NCBI GenBank assembly: GCA_900019385.1
Contig: FIZJ01000009.1
Span: forward strand, 1 to 39,622
Length of the DNA stretch: 39,622 nt
DNA from: an uncultured Clostridia bacterium
Lineage (GTDB): Bacteria > Bacillota > Limnochordia > Darwinibacteriales > DTU012
Direction of reading: 5' to 3'
The translations under genes were made by a program, and so were the position numbers. Below are positions 24,836-33,647 of the stretch, piece by piece (the first letter of the stretch is position 1; each line of letters opens with the position of its first letter). Under the pieces are notes generated by a model. It was not told where the DNA came from. It did no database searches and worked only from the letters and a program-made list of their open reading frames with translations.

Positions 24836-26758
24836 TTACAGCTTGAAACGGTTGACCAGCCTGGCCATCTCTTCCGCCATCTTGGCAACGGTTTCCGCAT
24901 TGGTGGCGATCTGCTCCATGGAAGCGGCCTGCTGTTCGGAGGAGGCGGCCAACTCCGCCATCCCCGCTTCGATTTCCACGCTGGATGTGTTCACTTCATT
25001 GATCAGCTGCACTGTATCGCCGATGCTGGCAATGATCTCCTCAAAGTCTTCTTGCGTTTGCTTCAGACTCTTGGCTCCGGCGACAATCTTTTCGTTGTTG
25101 CTGTTGATAACACTGACCGCTTCGTTTGTCCCTGAGCGCAGCTGATTGATATAATTCATGATGGTGCCGATGGAGGCCTGTGTCTCTTCCGCCAAGTTCC
25201 TGACCTCATCCGCGACTACAGCGAACCCGCGGCCGTGGGAACCAGCGCGCGCGGCCTCGATGGCGGCGTTTAGAGCCAGAAGGTTGGTTTGATCCGCAAT
25301 TTGGGAAATAATATTGACTACTTCGCTGATTTGGTTTACCGCCTGTTCCAGCTGGGCGATCTTCTCCTGTGACGCTTTGGATGACTCGAGAATCTCCATC
25401 ATCACTCTGTCTGAAGCGATCATCTGCTCGCTGCCCTTGTGCGACAGCTGATTGACATTCTTCGCCTGCATCGCCATCTTTTCGGTGATGCGGTGCACCT
25501 CTTTGGTGGTTTGGGCGTAATGATTGATGGTTGAGACAATCTCTTCGATGGTGGCGGAGTTTTCTTCCGCGGCCGCCGAGAGCTCTTCGCTGGCGGAGGA
25601 TGCGTTGTGGACCGCGTCGTTGATCAAGGAAATCATTTCCCGGAGGTTGTCTGTCATCTTGTTGAACGAGGCGATCAGTTTACCGATTTCATCCCTGCGC
25701 TTGATTTCGATCTGCTGCGACAAATCTCCAGAAGCTGCTTGTTCGCTGTAAGCCACCAAATGGGCGATGGGCCTTGTGATGCTGTTGGATAAAAAGTTGC
25801 TGACCAGCCCGATGCCAAGCGCTGAGGCCACAATAATGACGGAAAATAGTATTTGGGTTTGGTAGACTCCGGCCATAGCCGCGTCTTTGTTTGTCTCCAC
25901 GATCAGAATCACAGGTTCGCTGCCGATATGTACCAGCTTTGCGTAACCCAACACGGTTTCACCGTCGAAACTGCGGTATTCCAGATCAATGAAGGGATTC
26001 TCATTGACGCCAGCGGCAATTCGTGTGGCTGACGTGATGATGTCTGTATCCACCTTGCGGGTGAAGCTTGTGTAGCCTTCATATTGAGTGCTGCTGAGCA
26101 GCAGGCCGTCAGGCTTGACCAGATAAGCATCATACTCAAGATTGTTGGGGCTTGAGACACTTTGTATCAATTGGTCCAATTGGGCGTGGCCGATGGCTGC
26201 GCCGACAGTGCCGACCACATCTCCAGTGATATTGTAGACCGGTACTGTTACAAACATCAAATATGTCTGCAGCTGTTCAGACCAGATCCACGGCGACCAC
26301 GTGGGAGCGGCGGTTGCCAGGGCGGTGCCTATGAAATCCTTGGGTGCGTCATCCGCAGTCAATGTGGCCTGGGGGTTGAAAAGGATGTAGTCGTTGCTTG
26401 TGGCGAACAGATCCAAGTATTGATCTTGATAGTCCTTGGCCACTCTGTTGATGGAATTGAGAACTGTGGTCAAACTGGTGCGCCACATGCTGGAATTCGG
26501 CTCTGTGTTGGCCATGAGAGAGATAGGAAGGGTAATGCTCTGGTCATTGGCCAGAGTCTCAATCTGCCCGGTGTGATACTGGAAGAAACTGTCCAGCTTC
26601 TCGCTGATCGATTCCAGAAGCCTGACGGAGTCCCGGTAGATGATCTCCCGTTCTCTTTTTTCTATGCGAAGGTAGAACACAGTATCGACAATAATAGCCG
26701 GCAATAGCCCCAAGAATAGAAAAATGAGGATCAGCCTGATCCGTAAGCTCTTTGTCAT
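24836..26758 (-). CDS. Methyl-accepting chemotaxis protein (dCache, HAMP, MA)
   Basis: This protein is about 640 aa from the ATG at 26758, 8 nt after AAAGGAG; an upstream ATG lacks a site. A first membrane helix lies at about 7-27. An extracellular dCache-like sensor of about 240 residues follows, with the [22 protein letters not shown] stretch characteristic of the family's ligand pocket region. A second helix (about 270-295) and a HAMP domain ([18 protein letters not shown]) follow. The long cytoplasmic coiled coil carries the signalling tip [25 protein letters not shown]. It should relay an unknown ligand to CheW/CheA. No C-terminal CheR-tethering pentapeptide is seen, and no che genes lie nearby. 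Confidence 0.9.
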   Translation of the reverse strand: MTKSLRIRLILIFLFLGLLPAIIVDTVFYLRIEKREREIIYRDSVRLLESISEKLDSFFQYHTGQIETLANDQSITLPISLMANTEPNSSMWRTSLTTVLNSINRVAKDYQDQYLDLFATSNDYILFNPQATLTADDAPKDFIGTALATAAPTWSPWIWSEQLQTYLMFVTVPVYNITGDVVGTVGAAIGHAQLDQLIQSVSSPNNLEYDAYLVKPDGLLLSSTQYEGYTSFTRKVDTDIITSATRIAAGVNENPFIDLEYRSFDGETVLGYAKLVHIGSEPVILIVETNKDAAMAGVYQTQILFSVIIVASALGIGLVSNFLSNSITRPIAHLVAYSEQAASGDLSQQIEIKRRDEIGKLIASFNKMTDNLREMISLINDAVHNASSASEELSAAAEENSATIEEIVSTINHYAQTTKEVHRITEKMAMQAKNVNQLSHKGSEQMIASDRVMMEILESSKASQEKIAQLEQAVNQISEVVNIISQIADQTNLLALNAAIEAARAGSHGRGFAVVADEVRNLAEETQASIGTIMNYINQLRSGTNEAVSVINSNNEKIVAGAKSLKQTQEDFEEIIASIGDTVQLINEVNTSSVEIEAGMAELAASSEQQAASMEQIATNAETVAKMAEEMARLVNRFKL

Positions 26759-26906
26759 GCTGAAATCTCCTTTAATGTAGTCATACATATATTTACCAAA
26801 TCTTAACTAAAGTATATCACACCGGTGGGCCAAAAAACAAGACCGAACGGGACAAGGAATTTGCGCGGGAGGTAAAGAAAGGAATAGCAGAACGGAGGTT
26901 GGACTA

Positions 26907-29189
26907 ATGGAAAACCATAAGCAGAACAGAAACCTGGCTTTGATTTTGCTTGGATTTATAGTAATCATGCTGGTGATTGCCGTTTGTGCGATCAAACCGC
27001 CCAAGCCGGTTGGCAGCGGCGCGCCGCAGGATCAGTTCGCTTCCGGCAGGGCTATGGAGCATTTGGCCCAGATCGCCGCGGAACCGACACCGATCGGCAG
27101 CGTCAGCCACCGGCAAGTCTGGGAATATTTGTTAGGCGAGCTGAAAGCACTGGGTTTGGAAGCGGAAATCCATGAAACCACAATGTACAATCCCTACTGG
27201 CGCAATGCCGGCAATGTGGCCAATGTCATCGCCAGGATCCCCGGCACGGATTCTTCCCGCGCAGTGGCTTTGGTGGCCCATTATGACACAATCAGCCTAG
27301 TGCCGGGGGCAAGCGGATCAAAAGCGGCGATCGCGGCGATCCTTGAGATGTTAAGGGTGCTGAGCCTGCGGGAGCCGCTGAAAAACGATCTGATCATATT
27401 GTTCGCCGACGGCGGCGAGACAGGCATCCTGGGCACGCTTGCCTTTTTGGAGCAGCACCCTTGGGCAGAAGATGTGGGCCTGGTGATCGCTGCTGCGGCC
27501 CGGGGAACAGCAGGTCCGGTGATGATGATCGAGTCCGGACGGGACAACAGCTGGATTGTGCCTCATTTTGCCAAGGCCGTGGATAATCCTGTCGCAAACT
27601 CATTCACCCATGAGGTTTACCGCTGGCTGGTTAATGATACTGATTTCTTGGCCTTCAAGCAGGCCCTGATCCCAGGGCTGCAGCTGACCTTCTTGGACAA
27701 TGCCAGGGCGTTCCAGACACCTTTGGACAACCCCGGCACCCTTGATGAGAGCAGTTTGCAGCATTTGGGGACTTATCTTTGCCAATTGGTCACTCATTTT
27801 GGAAATGTGGAGATTAAAGAGGGGGAGGCGGATCTTGCCGCCAACCGGGTCTATTTCGACATTCTCGGCCGGTTTTTAGTCCGTTATCCCATCGGGTTTG
27901 TTGCCCATACCTTGACTGTTGCCATCATCTTGTTTGGTTTTGTCTGCTGGCATGCTTTCAAGACGGAAAAAGCCAAGCTTACCCATACAGCCTTTGGCGT
28001 GCTGCTGTTTATCGGCATGGCGATCTTCAGCATGCTGATAACCAACATGTTCTTTGGAATCGTCCAGTCCGGCAGCGGGTTCTACCAGTACATCCCCATG
28101 ACGGGAGGGTTGTGGTACTACGGAGCGATCGCCGCTCTGGTCGGCGCTCTGTTTTTCTGGCTGTACACATGGGCCCTGGACAAGTATAGGCTGATGGATT
28201 TATACCTGGGCATAAATACTGTTTGGCTGGTTGTGACCGTAATGGCGTCTCTGTACCTGCCGGGGGCAAGCTATGCCTTTGTCTGGCCGTTCTTGTTCAG
28301 CTTGGCGGCTGCCATGATCATCAACGCCCGCCCCAAGCTTGCCTGGCCCTCAAAGCTTGCCGTGCTGGCGATCGGATCCTTGCCGGTGTTGATTTTGTGG
28401 CCGTATTTGCTTAGGACGCTGTTCGTCATCTTGGGGTATGCCCTGCCGGGGTTGCTGTCCTTCATGGCAGTAATGGCCTTTGGGGCGCTGCTGCCGCATT
28501 GGGCGAGCATCATACAGTGGAAAAAGCTGGTGCTCCCGATCCTGGCAGTCATTACAGCCGCAGCCTGCCTTGGGATGGGCATCTGGTCTTCACAAGGAGA
28601 CCGCAGCCCCCACATGGATACCCTCTTCTATTTTGCCGATCTTGACTTGGAGCAGGCCTACTGGGTGAGCCTCGATCAGGCGCCGGATTCATACACGGAG
28701 CAAGTGCTGGGCAGCGAGTACCAAGAATCCAACCTGGGCCAGTTCATCCCATATGAAGATCTGCCTGTGATATACAGCCAAGCGGCTTTGGAGCCGGAGG
28801 CTGCCCAAGAACTGATCAGGGTTGAGCTTTTGGAGGACCAAAACGAAGGTGAAGTTCGCCGCATGACCATGAAGATCCAAGCTGCTCCCGAAGTGAACAA
28901 CTTGATCATCTATATTGAACCGGAACTGCTTAATGGTGCCGTCATCCTCGATGGGGACACCACTGTCGAATGGGAGGAGCGCTGGCCGGTGCTGCGGTAC
29001 TACAACCCCGACGCCGACGGGTTCGATCTTACTATTCCGGCGGCAGTCGATCAACCCTTTACGATGAGAATCCTGGCTCATGTGCTGCAGCTGCCGGCGG
29101 TCGGCCTTACGCCGCGCCCGGAAAACATCATATCGGCTCCCACAGGGATTACCGACAGCACATTTGTGTTCAAAAGCTACCAGTTTTAG
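26907..29189 (+). CDS. Membrane M28-family peptidase-like protein with degraded active site
   Basis: This 760-aa protein starts at ATG after GGAGG. One N-terminal helix (10-29) precedes an M28 domain (about 40-315) resembling the ER-metallopeptidase (Fxna/ERMP1-like) group: AHYDTIS, KNDLIILFADGG, NDTDF and TPLDNP. At least seven membrane helices (about 330-570) and a soluble C-terminal domain follow. His125 and Asp127 of the first metal motif remain. The bridging Asp is replaced by Gly137, the catalytic Glu of GEE by Gly170, the ligand Glu of the F-E-A-R-G-type motif by Ala197, and the late ligand His by Gln270. It is therefore probably not an active aminopeptidase. It is followed after 26 nt by the MBL gene. 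Confidence 0.8.
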   Translation: MENHKQNRNLALILLGFIVIMLVIAVCAIKPPKPVGSGAPQDQFASGRAMEHLAQIAAEPTPIGSVSHRQVWEYLLGELKALGLEAEIHETTMYNPYWRNAGNVANVIARIPGTDSSRAVALVAHYDTISLVPGASGSKAAIAAILEMLRVLSLREPLKNDLIILFADGGETGILGTLAFLEQHPWAEDVGLVIAAAARGTAGPVMMIESGRDNSWIVPHFAKAVDNPVANSFTHEVYRWLVNDTDFLAFKQALIPGLQLTFLDNARAFQTPLDNPGTLDESSLQHLGTYLCQLVTHFGNVEIKEGEADLAANRVYFDILGRFLVRYPIGFVAHTLTVAIILFGFVCWHAFKTEKAKLTHTAFGVLLFIGMAIFSMLITNMFFGIVQSGSGFYQYIPMTGGLWYYGAIAALVGALFFWLYTWALDKYRLMDLYLGINTVWLVVTVMASLYLPGASYAFVWPFLFSLAAAMIINARPKLAWPSKLAVLAIGSLPVLILWPYLLRTLFVILGYALPGLLSFMAVMAFGALLPHWASIIQWKKLVLPILAVITAAACLGMGIWSSQGDRSPHMDTLFYFADLDLEQAYWVSLDQAPDSYTEQVLGSEYQESNLGQFIPYEDLPVIYSQAALEPEAAQELIRVELLEDQNEGEVRRMTMKIQAAPEVNNLIIYIEPELLNGAVILDGDTTVEWEERWPVLRYYNPDADGFDLTIPAAVDQPFTMRILAHVLQLPAVGLTPRPENIISAPTGITDSTFVFKSYQF

Positions 29190-29215
29190 GTTGAAACGGA
29201 GGGGAGATCAGCGGC

Positions 29216-30001
29216 GTGGTGAAGATTCACTTCCTGGGTACATGCGCCGGTACGGAACCGCAGCCAAACCGCAGGCACTCGTCGTTGGTTGTGGAGTATC
29301 AGGACAGGCTGTTCTGGTTTGACGCCGGCGAAAGCTGTGGTTATACCGCCCATATGATGGGTTTGGACTTGCTTAAGACTAACGCGGTCTTCATCTCCCA
29401 TCCCCATATGGATCACATCGGCGGGCTGCCGCACCTGGTCTGGGTGATCAAGAAACTTGAATCCCGTTCGCTTCAGGCCAATGCTCGTGAGATTGAGCTC
29501 CACCTTCCGGCGGCGGAGATTTGGGAAGGCCTGAAGCTGATGCTGTTTCTCAAAGGTAGAACGCTTGATCAAGGCATTGGATTCAGCCCAAAGCGGATCA
29601 CCGACGGTATGATCTACCACGAAGCAGGCTTCAAGGTCACGGCCGTGCACAACCTGCACCTAGGGACGCCTGCCCCAGGCGGCTCATGGCAGTCGTTTTC
29701 CTTTTTGATTGAGGCTGGGGGAAAGCGGATCATCTACTCTGGGGATTTCAAGGAAATGGCAGAGCTGGAGCCCCTGTTTGACTTGGGGCCGGTGGATCTG
29801 CTGCTGGTGGAGACGGGGCACCATACTGTGGAAGAAATCTGCTCACATGTGGTGCGGCAGGGGAAAACAGTGGCCTCCATCGGGTTCACCCATCACGGCA
29901 GGGCTGTGCTTGACGATCCCGGTGCCGAGCTTGCCAAAGCCCAGGCCATCTTTGGGCCCAAGGTGTTTCTTGCGGAAGATCAAACAACAATGACCCCGTG
30001 A
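29216..30001 (+). CDS. Metallo-beta-lactamase-fold hydrolase, RNase Z-like subgroup
   Basis: This 261-aa protein starts at GTG after GGAGGGGA; a second GTG follows directly. It opens with KIHFLGTCAGTEP and a FDAGES strand. The metal motif HPHMDHIGG is complete. Later ligands are the His of VHNLHLG, the Asp of YSGDFKE, and the His of GFTHHGR. The layout resembles RNase Z/ElaC and related MBL enzymes, but the tRNase Z exosite is absent, so a tRNA role is not supported. It is probably a cytoplasmic hydrolase of unknown substrate. It sits 26 nt after the M28-like gene, likely in one operon. Confidence 0.78.
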   Translation: MVKIHFLGTCAGTEPQPNRRHSSLVVEYQDRLFWFDAGESCGYTAHMMGLDLLKTNAVFISHPHMDHIGGLPHLVWVIKKLESRSLQANAREIELHLPAAEIWEGLKLMLFLKGRTLDQGIGFSPKRITDGMIYHEAGFKVTAVHNLHLGTPAPGGSWQSFSFLIEAGGKRIIYSGDFKEMAELEPLFDLGPVDLLLVETGHHTVEEICSHVVRQGKTVASIGFTHHGRAVLDDPGAELAKAQAIFGPKVFLAEDQTTMTP

Positions 30002-30012
30002 CAGGGGTCATT
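29989..30012 (-). terminator. Hairpin between convergent MBL and diguanylate cyclase genes
   Basis: A perfect 9-bp stem (AATGACCCC 29989-29997, GGGGTCATT 30004-30012) overlaps both stop regions. A T-rich tail follows it only on the minus strand, so it more likely ends the cyclase transcript. Confidence 0.55.
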
Positions 30013-30988
30013 GAGCTTGTCTAACCAGATTGCGCCCGCTCCTTTTGGCGTTGTACAGGGCTCTGTCAGCTGCTTGGATCAACTGGTCCCAGTGATTGGG
30101 GCCGATCGTGCGCGGTACCATGGCGGCTGTCCCCAGACTGATGGTGATTACTCCCGCCGGGAGCGTCGTGTTTTTGTGGGGGATGGATAGGGCTTGGATG
30201 TTCGTGCGGATCTTTTCCGCGATTACCGTTGCCGCCGCCAAGTCGGTCGCCGGAAGGATTACGGCGAATTCCTCGCCGCCGTAGCGGGCGACAAAATCAC
30301 AGGATCCCTTCAGCGTCTGCCTGATGGTATAGGCGATCATCTGCAGGCATGAATCGCCGGCGGGATGGCCGTAGGTATCGTTAAACTGCTTGAAATGATC
30401 GATATCGATCATGATAAGCCCAAGCCAGGTACCGTCTTCATAAGCCCGCTGCCACTCGGCAATCAGGGTTTGGTCGAAGGACCGGCGGTTCGGGATTCCC
30501 GTAAGCCCATCGAGGGATACCAGCCGGGCAAGCTCCAGATTAGCCAGTTCCAGTTTATGCTTGACTTCCAAAAGCTCCCGCTCCCGCTCTCGCACCTTGT
30601 CCATTTCCCTCTTAAGTTTGATGGCAGAAGCGACCCGGGCCAAAAGCTCCGTCTTGCGAATCGGTTTGGTGATGTAATCCACCGCTCCGGCTGCGAAGGA
30701 TTCCTGAAGGATCTCCTCGGTGGTGTCCGCTGTCATGATCATCACGGGGATCTGATTGAACCTGGGATGGTTTTGCAGCGACTTGCAGACTGAAATACCG
30801 CTGGTCCCCTTCATGAAAACGTCCATCAAGATCAAGTCTACCTGTGTGTAATTATCGTTATTATTAAGGAAGGAAAACACTTGCTCTCCGCTGGTGACAG
30901 TGTGGATATCGCTGTATCCGGCGGCTTTTAGGTTGTACTCCACGAAGCGCAGTGTGAAGACCGAATCGTCAACAACCAGAATACTCAC
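30008..30988 (-). CDS. Response regulator with GGDEF diguanylate cyclase domain
   Basis: This protein is about 326 aa. The start is set at GTG 30988 after AAAGGAGGGGG; an upstream ATG has no site. The receiver domain (1-120) has the DD pair at 7-8, phospho-acceptor Asp56 (LMDVFMKG) and the Lys of ITKPIRK. A coiled linker leads to the GGDEF domain (about 160-326): DGLTGIPNRRSFD, IDIDHFKQFNDTYGH and active-site ARYGGEEFAVIL. It should make c-di-GMP when phosphorylated. The RxxD inhibitory site usually found just before GGEEF reads GSCD here, so product inhibition is probably lost. No partner kinase lies alongside. Confidence 0.88.
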   Translation of the reverse strand: MSILVVDDSVFTLRFVEYNLKAAGYSDIHTVTSGEQVFSFLNNNDNYTQVDLILMDVFMKGTSGISVCKSLQNHPRFNQIPVMIMTADTTEEILQESFAAGAVDYITKPIRKTELLARVASAIKLKREMDKVRERERELLEVKHKLELANLELARLVSLDGLTGIPNRRSFDQTLIAEWQRAYEDGTWLGLIMIDIDHFKQFNDTYGHPAGDSCLQMIAYTIRQTLKGSCDFVARYGGEEFAVILPATDLAAATVIAEKIRTNIQALSIPHKNTTLPAGVITISLGTAAMVPRTIGPNHWDQLIQAADRALYNAKRSGRNLVRQAQ

Positions 30989-31107
30989 AGTGCCCCCTCC
31001 TTTCCAAATAATTGATTCGCCGATGATTGTCAAAATCCTTCAAGTGAGAGCTTTGGGGAGAAAACAGAAAGATAGGCAAGCTCTTTCGCTGTAAAACGGG
31101 AAAACCG

Positions 31108-31124
31108 GCAATATTGGTTATTGC
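31108..31124 (+). promoter_or_regulatory. Inverted repeat overlapping the -35 box
   Basis: GCAATA and TATTGC arms are separated by 5 nt. The right arm covers the first four bases of the -35 box of the cupin-XRE promoter. This is a plausible regulator site. Confidence 0.35.
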
Positions 31125-31149
31125 AGAATGGGGAAAAACGCAATAGAAT
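31121..31149 (+). promoter_or_regulatory. Sigma-A promoter of the XRE-pot operon
   Basis: TTGCAG (31121-31126) and TAGAAT (31144-31149) are 17 bp apart. The expected transcription start is near 31157, just ahead of the TTTAG repeats. Confidence 0.6.
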
Positions 31150-31160
31150 AAAAATGCTTT

Positions 31161-31190
31161 GTTTAGTACGCCTAAACCTTAGGTTTAGTA
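31161..31190 (+). promoter_or_regulatory. Operator array for the cupin-XRE regulator
   Basis: CTAAACCT (31172-31179) and AGGTTTAG (31181-31188) form a perfect 8-bp inverted repeat around one central base. GTTTAGTA occurs twice as a direct repeat (31161-31168, 31183-31190). The array covers the predicted transcription start, which suits autorepression by the downstream XRE protein. Confidence 0.55.
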
Positions 31191-31218
31191 AATACAAACT
31201 TTTCCAAGGAGCATTTCT

Positions 31219-31758
31219 ATGAAAATTGGCGAGAAGATCAAGCGTTTAAGGGTTCTAAACGGGTTAACCCAGGAAGAACTGGCCAACCGCTGTGAACTGA
31301 CCAAAGGATTCATTTCCCAAGTGGAAAGGGACTTGACCTCGCCGTCAATAGCCACGCTCGTGGACATTCTGGAAAGCCTGGGGACCAACCTGCGGGACTT
31401 TTTTAATGATCGGACTCAGGAGAAAGTTGTTTTCACCGCCAACGATATCTTCACCAGTGAAGATGAGGAACTGATGCTGCAGGTAGATTGGATAGTCCCC
31501 AACGCCCAGAAAAACATGATGGAGCCGATTCTTGTGACACTAGCACCCGGCGGCCGCACCAGCCCCCAGGATCCACACGAAGGCGAGGAATTCGGCTATG
31601 TGCTCAAGGGCCACATCCATCTCCATCTGGGAAAACAGAAATTCAAGGCCTCCAGAGGCGACTGTTTTTATTTTAAACCGAACATGGTCCATTATCTGGC
31701 CAACGGCGGCAAGTCAGAGGCCAAGGTGTTATGGGTGGCGACACCGCCAAGCTTTTAG
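31219..31758 (+). CDS. XRE-family transcriptional regulator with C-terminal cupin
   Basis: This 179-aa protein starts at ATG after AAGGAGC. An N-terminal HTH_3 domain (about 5-60) has LTQEELANRCELTKGFISQVERDLTSPSI, the classic recognition-helix region. The C-terminal cupin_2 fold (about 105-175) has DPHEGEEFGYVLKGHIHLHLG and closing FKPNMVHYLAN. This HTH-plus-cupin layout is that of PuuR-like regulators that sense small metabolites such as polyamines. It is the first gene before potABCD (15 nt gap), so it probably controls the operon in response to polyamines and represses itself through the TTTAG repeats. Confidence 0.88.
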   Translation: MKIGEKIKRLRVLNGLTQEELANRCELTKGFISQVERDLTSPSIATLVDILESLGTNLRDFFNDRTQEKVVFTANDIFTSEDEELMLQVDWIVPNAQKNMMEPILVTLAPGGRTSPQDPHEGEEFGYVLKGHIHLHLGKQKFKASRGDCFYFKPNMVHYLANGGKSEAKVLWVATPPSF

Positions 31759-31773
31759 GTAAGGGGGATAAAG

Positions 31774-32820
31774 GTGGCAGAATGCATCATCGAACTGAGA
31801 AACGTGTCAAAAGACTACGACGGCACCGAAGCGCTGCGGGATATCAACCTTAAAATCTACCGGAATGAGTTTGTGACGCTTCTGGGGCCGAGCGGCTGCG
31901 GCAAGACCACAACATTGAGGATTATCGGTGGCTTTGAGCAACCTACCACTGGAGAAGTGGTTTTCAACAACACCAGCATCAACCATCTTCCTCCGTACAA
32001 GCGCAGAGTCAACACCGTGTTTCAGCGCTATGCCTTGTTTCCGCACATGAATGTGTATGAGAATATCGCCTTCGGCCTGCGGATCAAGAAACTGGATGAA
32101 GAAGTGATCGAGTATAAAGTGAAGAATATGTTGAAGTTGGTGAACCTGGCAGGGTACGAAGAGCGGAAAGTGGATTCCCTAAGCGGCGGCCAACAGCAGC
32201 GGGTTGCCATCGCCAGAGCTTTGGTCAACGAACCGGATGTGCTGCTCCTCGACGAACCTTTGGGGGCGTTGGATCTGAAACTGCGGCAGGACATGCAGCT
32301 GGAGCTGAAGCATATGCAGCAGTCTTTGGGGATCACCTTTGTCTATGTCACCCATGACCAGGAAGAAGCCCTGACCATGTCCGACACTATCGTTGTGATG
32401 CGGGAAGGCCGGATTCAGCAAATTGGTACACCCATCGACATCTACAACGAGCCCAAGAATGCTTTTGTCGCTGACTTTATCGGTGAGAGCAACATTGTTG
32501 ACGGAATAATGGTTAGAGATTACTTGGTGGAATTTGCCAACCACAGGTTTGAGTGTGTCGACGCCGGTTTTGGCGAGAACGAACCGGTGGATGTGGTAAT
32601 CCGGCCGGAGGATATCAAGCTTGTGCCTGAATCAGAAGGTATGTTAAGGGGCGAAGTCCGTTCCGTGGTCTTCAAAGGGGTTCATTATGAGATGATGGTT
32701 GAAAACGGCGAATATGTGTGGATCGTCCATGACACGCTGATGCAGCCGGTAGGCAGCAAAGTCGGCATGGTAATCACACCTCAGGACATCCACATTATGC
32801 GGAAGGAGGACCAGGGCTAG
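31774..32820 (+). CDS. potA: Spermidine/putrescine ABC transporter ATPase PotA
   Basis: This 348-aa protein starts at GTG after AAGGGGGATAAAG. It has Walker A ([12 protein letters not shown]), Q-loop, the signature [15 protein letters not shown], Walker B ([12 protein letters not shown]) and the H-loop VTHDQEEAL. The C-terminal regulatory TOBE-like domain (about 240-348) has [34 protein letters not shown] is characteristic of PotA. It drives polyamine uptake with PotBCD. It is 2 nt from potB. Confidence 0.93.
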   Translation: MAECIIELRNVSKDYDGTEALRDINLKIYRNEFVTLLGPSGCGKTTTLRIIGGFEQPTTGEVVFNNTSINHLPPYKRRVNTVFQRYALFPHMNVYENIAFGLRIKKLDEEVIEYKVKNMLKLVNLAGYEERKVDSLSGGQQQRVAIARALVNEPDVLLLDEPLGALDLKLRQDMQLELKHMQQSLGITFVYVTHDQEEALTMSDTIVVMREGRIQQIGTPIDIYNEPKNAFVADFIGESNIVDGIMVRDYLVEFANHRFECVDAGFGENEPVDVVIRPEDIKLVPESEGMLRGEVRSVVFKGVHYEMMVENGEYVWIVHDTLMQPVGSKVGMVITPQDIHIMRKEDQG

Positions 32821-32822
32821 CC

Positions 32823-33647
32823 ATGAGTTACAAGTGGGCAGCATCGCCCTATTTGGTCTGGATGGTAATCTTTATCGTTGTCCCCATCATTCTAGTCTGT
32901 TATTACAGCCTGACGGTCAGGACAGACGCTGGATTTCGGTTTTCCACCGATAATTTCAGGCGTTTTTTTGAACCGATTTACCTGAAGGTTTTATACCGAT
33001 CGATCGAGCTGGCCTTTGTGGCCACCGTGGTTTGCTTTATCCTGGGCTACCCTCTGGCGTATATCCTGGCCCGCAGTGATTTCAAGCACACCAATGTCTT
33101 AATCATGCTATTGGTTGTGCCCATGTGGATGAATTTCCTTTTGCGCACATATGCCTGGATGACCATTCTGGAGCAGAACGGCGTGCTTAACATTGTGCTG
33201 AGCTGGCTGCGGCTGCCGACAATCAGCATCCTATACACGGAAGCAGCAGTGATTCTCGGCATGGTCTACAACTTTCTGCCGTTCATGGTGCTGCCCATCT
33301 ATTCTGTTTTAAGTAAAATTGATCCGAGTGTTGTCGAGGCGGCGGAAGACTTGGGAGCCAATGGAATCATAGTGTTCCGAAAGGTTATTTTCCCCTTGAG
33401 CCTTCCGGGTGTAATTTCAGGTATTACCATGGTGTTCATGCCCGCCGTCACCACGTTCGTCATTTCCCGGCTGCTGGGCGGCGGTCAATTCACCCTGATC
33501 GGCAACTTGATTGAACAGCAGTTCCTTTATGTCAGCGACTGGGGTTTTGGTTCCGCGATTTCTTTGGCGATGATGGTACTGATCCTGCTCAGCATGGCAG
33601 TGATGTCTAAATTCGCCGGCGAGGACAGGGGGTTGGGGCTGTGGTAA
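32823..33647 (+). CDS. potB: Spermidine/putrescine ABC transporter permease PotB
   Basis: This 274-aa protein has six membrane helices. The MetI-type coupling loop is VVEAAEDLGANGIIVFRKVIFPLSLPG, shown here only as its key EAAEDLGA and FPLSLPG elements. PLAYILARS and WMNFLLRTYAWM are family landmarks for PotB/PotC-type permeases. The start codon lies 13 nt after the AAGGAGG at the end of potA, a rather long spacing, so translation may depend on coupling to potA. The last 7 bp overlap potC. Confidence 0.92.
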   Translation: MSYKWAASPYLVWMVIFIVVPIILVCYYSLTVRTDAGFRFSTDNFRRFFEPIYLKVLYRSIELAFVATVVCFILGYPLAYILARSDFKHTNVLIMLLVVPMWMNFLLRTYAWMTILEQNGVLNIVLSWLRLPTISILYTEAAVILGMVYNFLPFMVLPIYSVLSKIDPSVVEAAEDLGANGIIVFRKVIFPLSLPGVISGITMVFMPAVTTFVISRLLGGGQFTLIGNLIEQQFLYVSDWGFGSAISLAMMVLILLSMAVMSKFAGEDRGLGLW

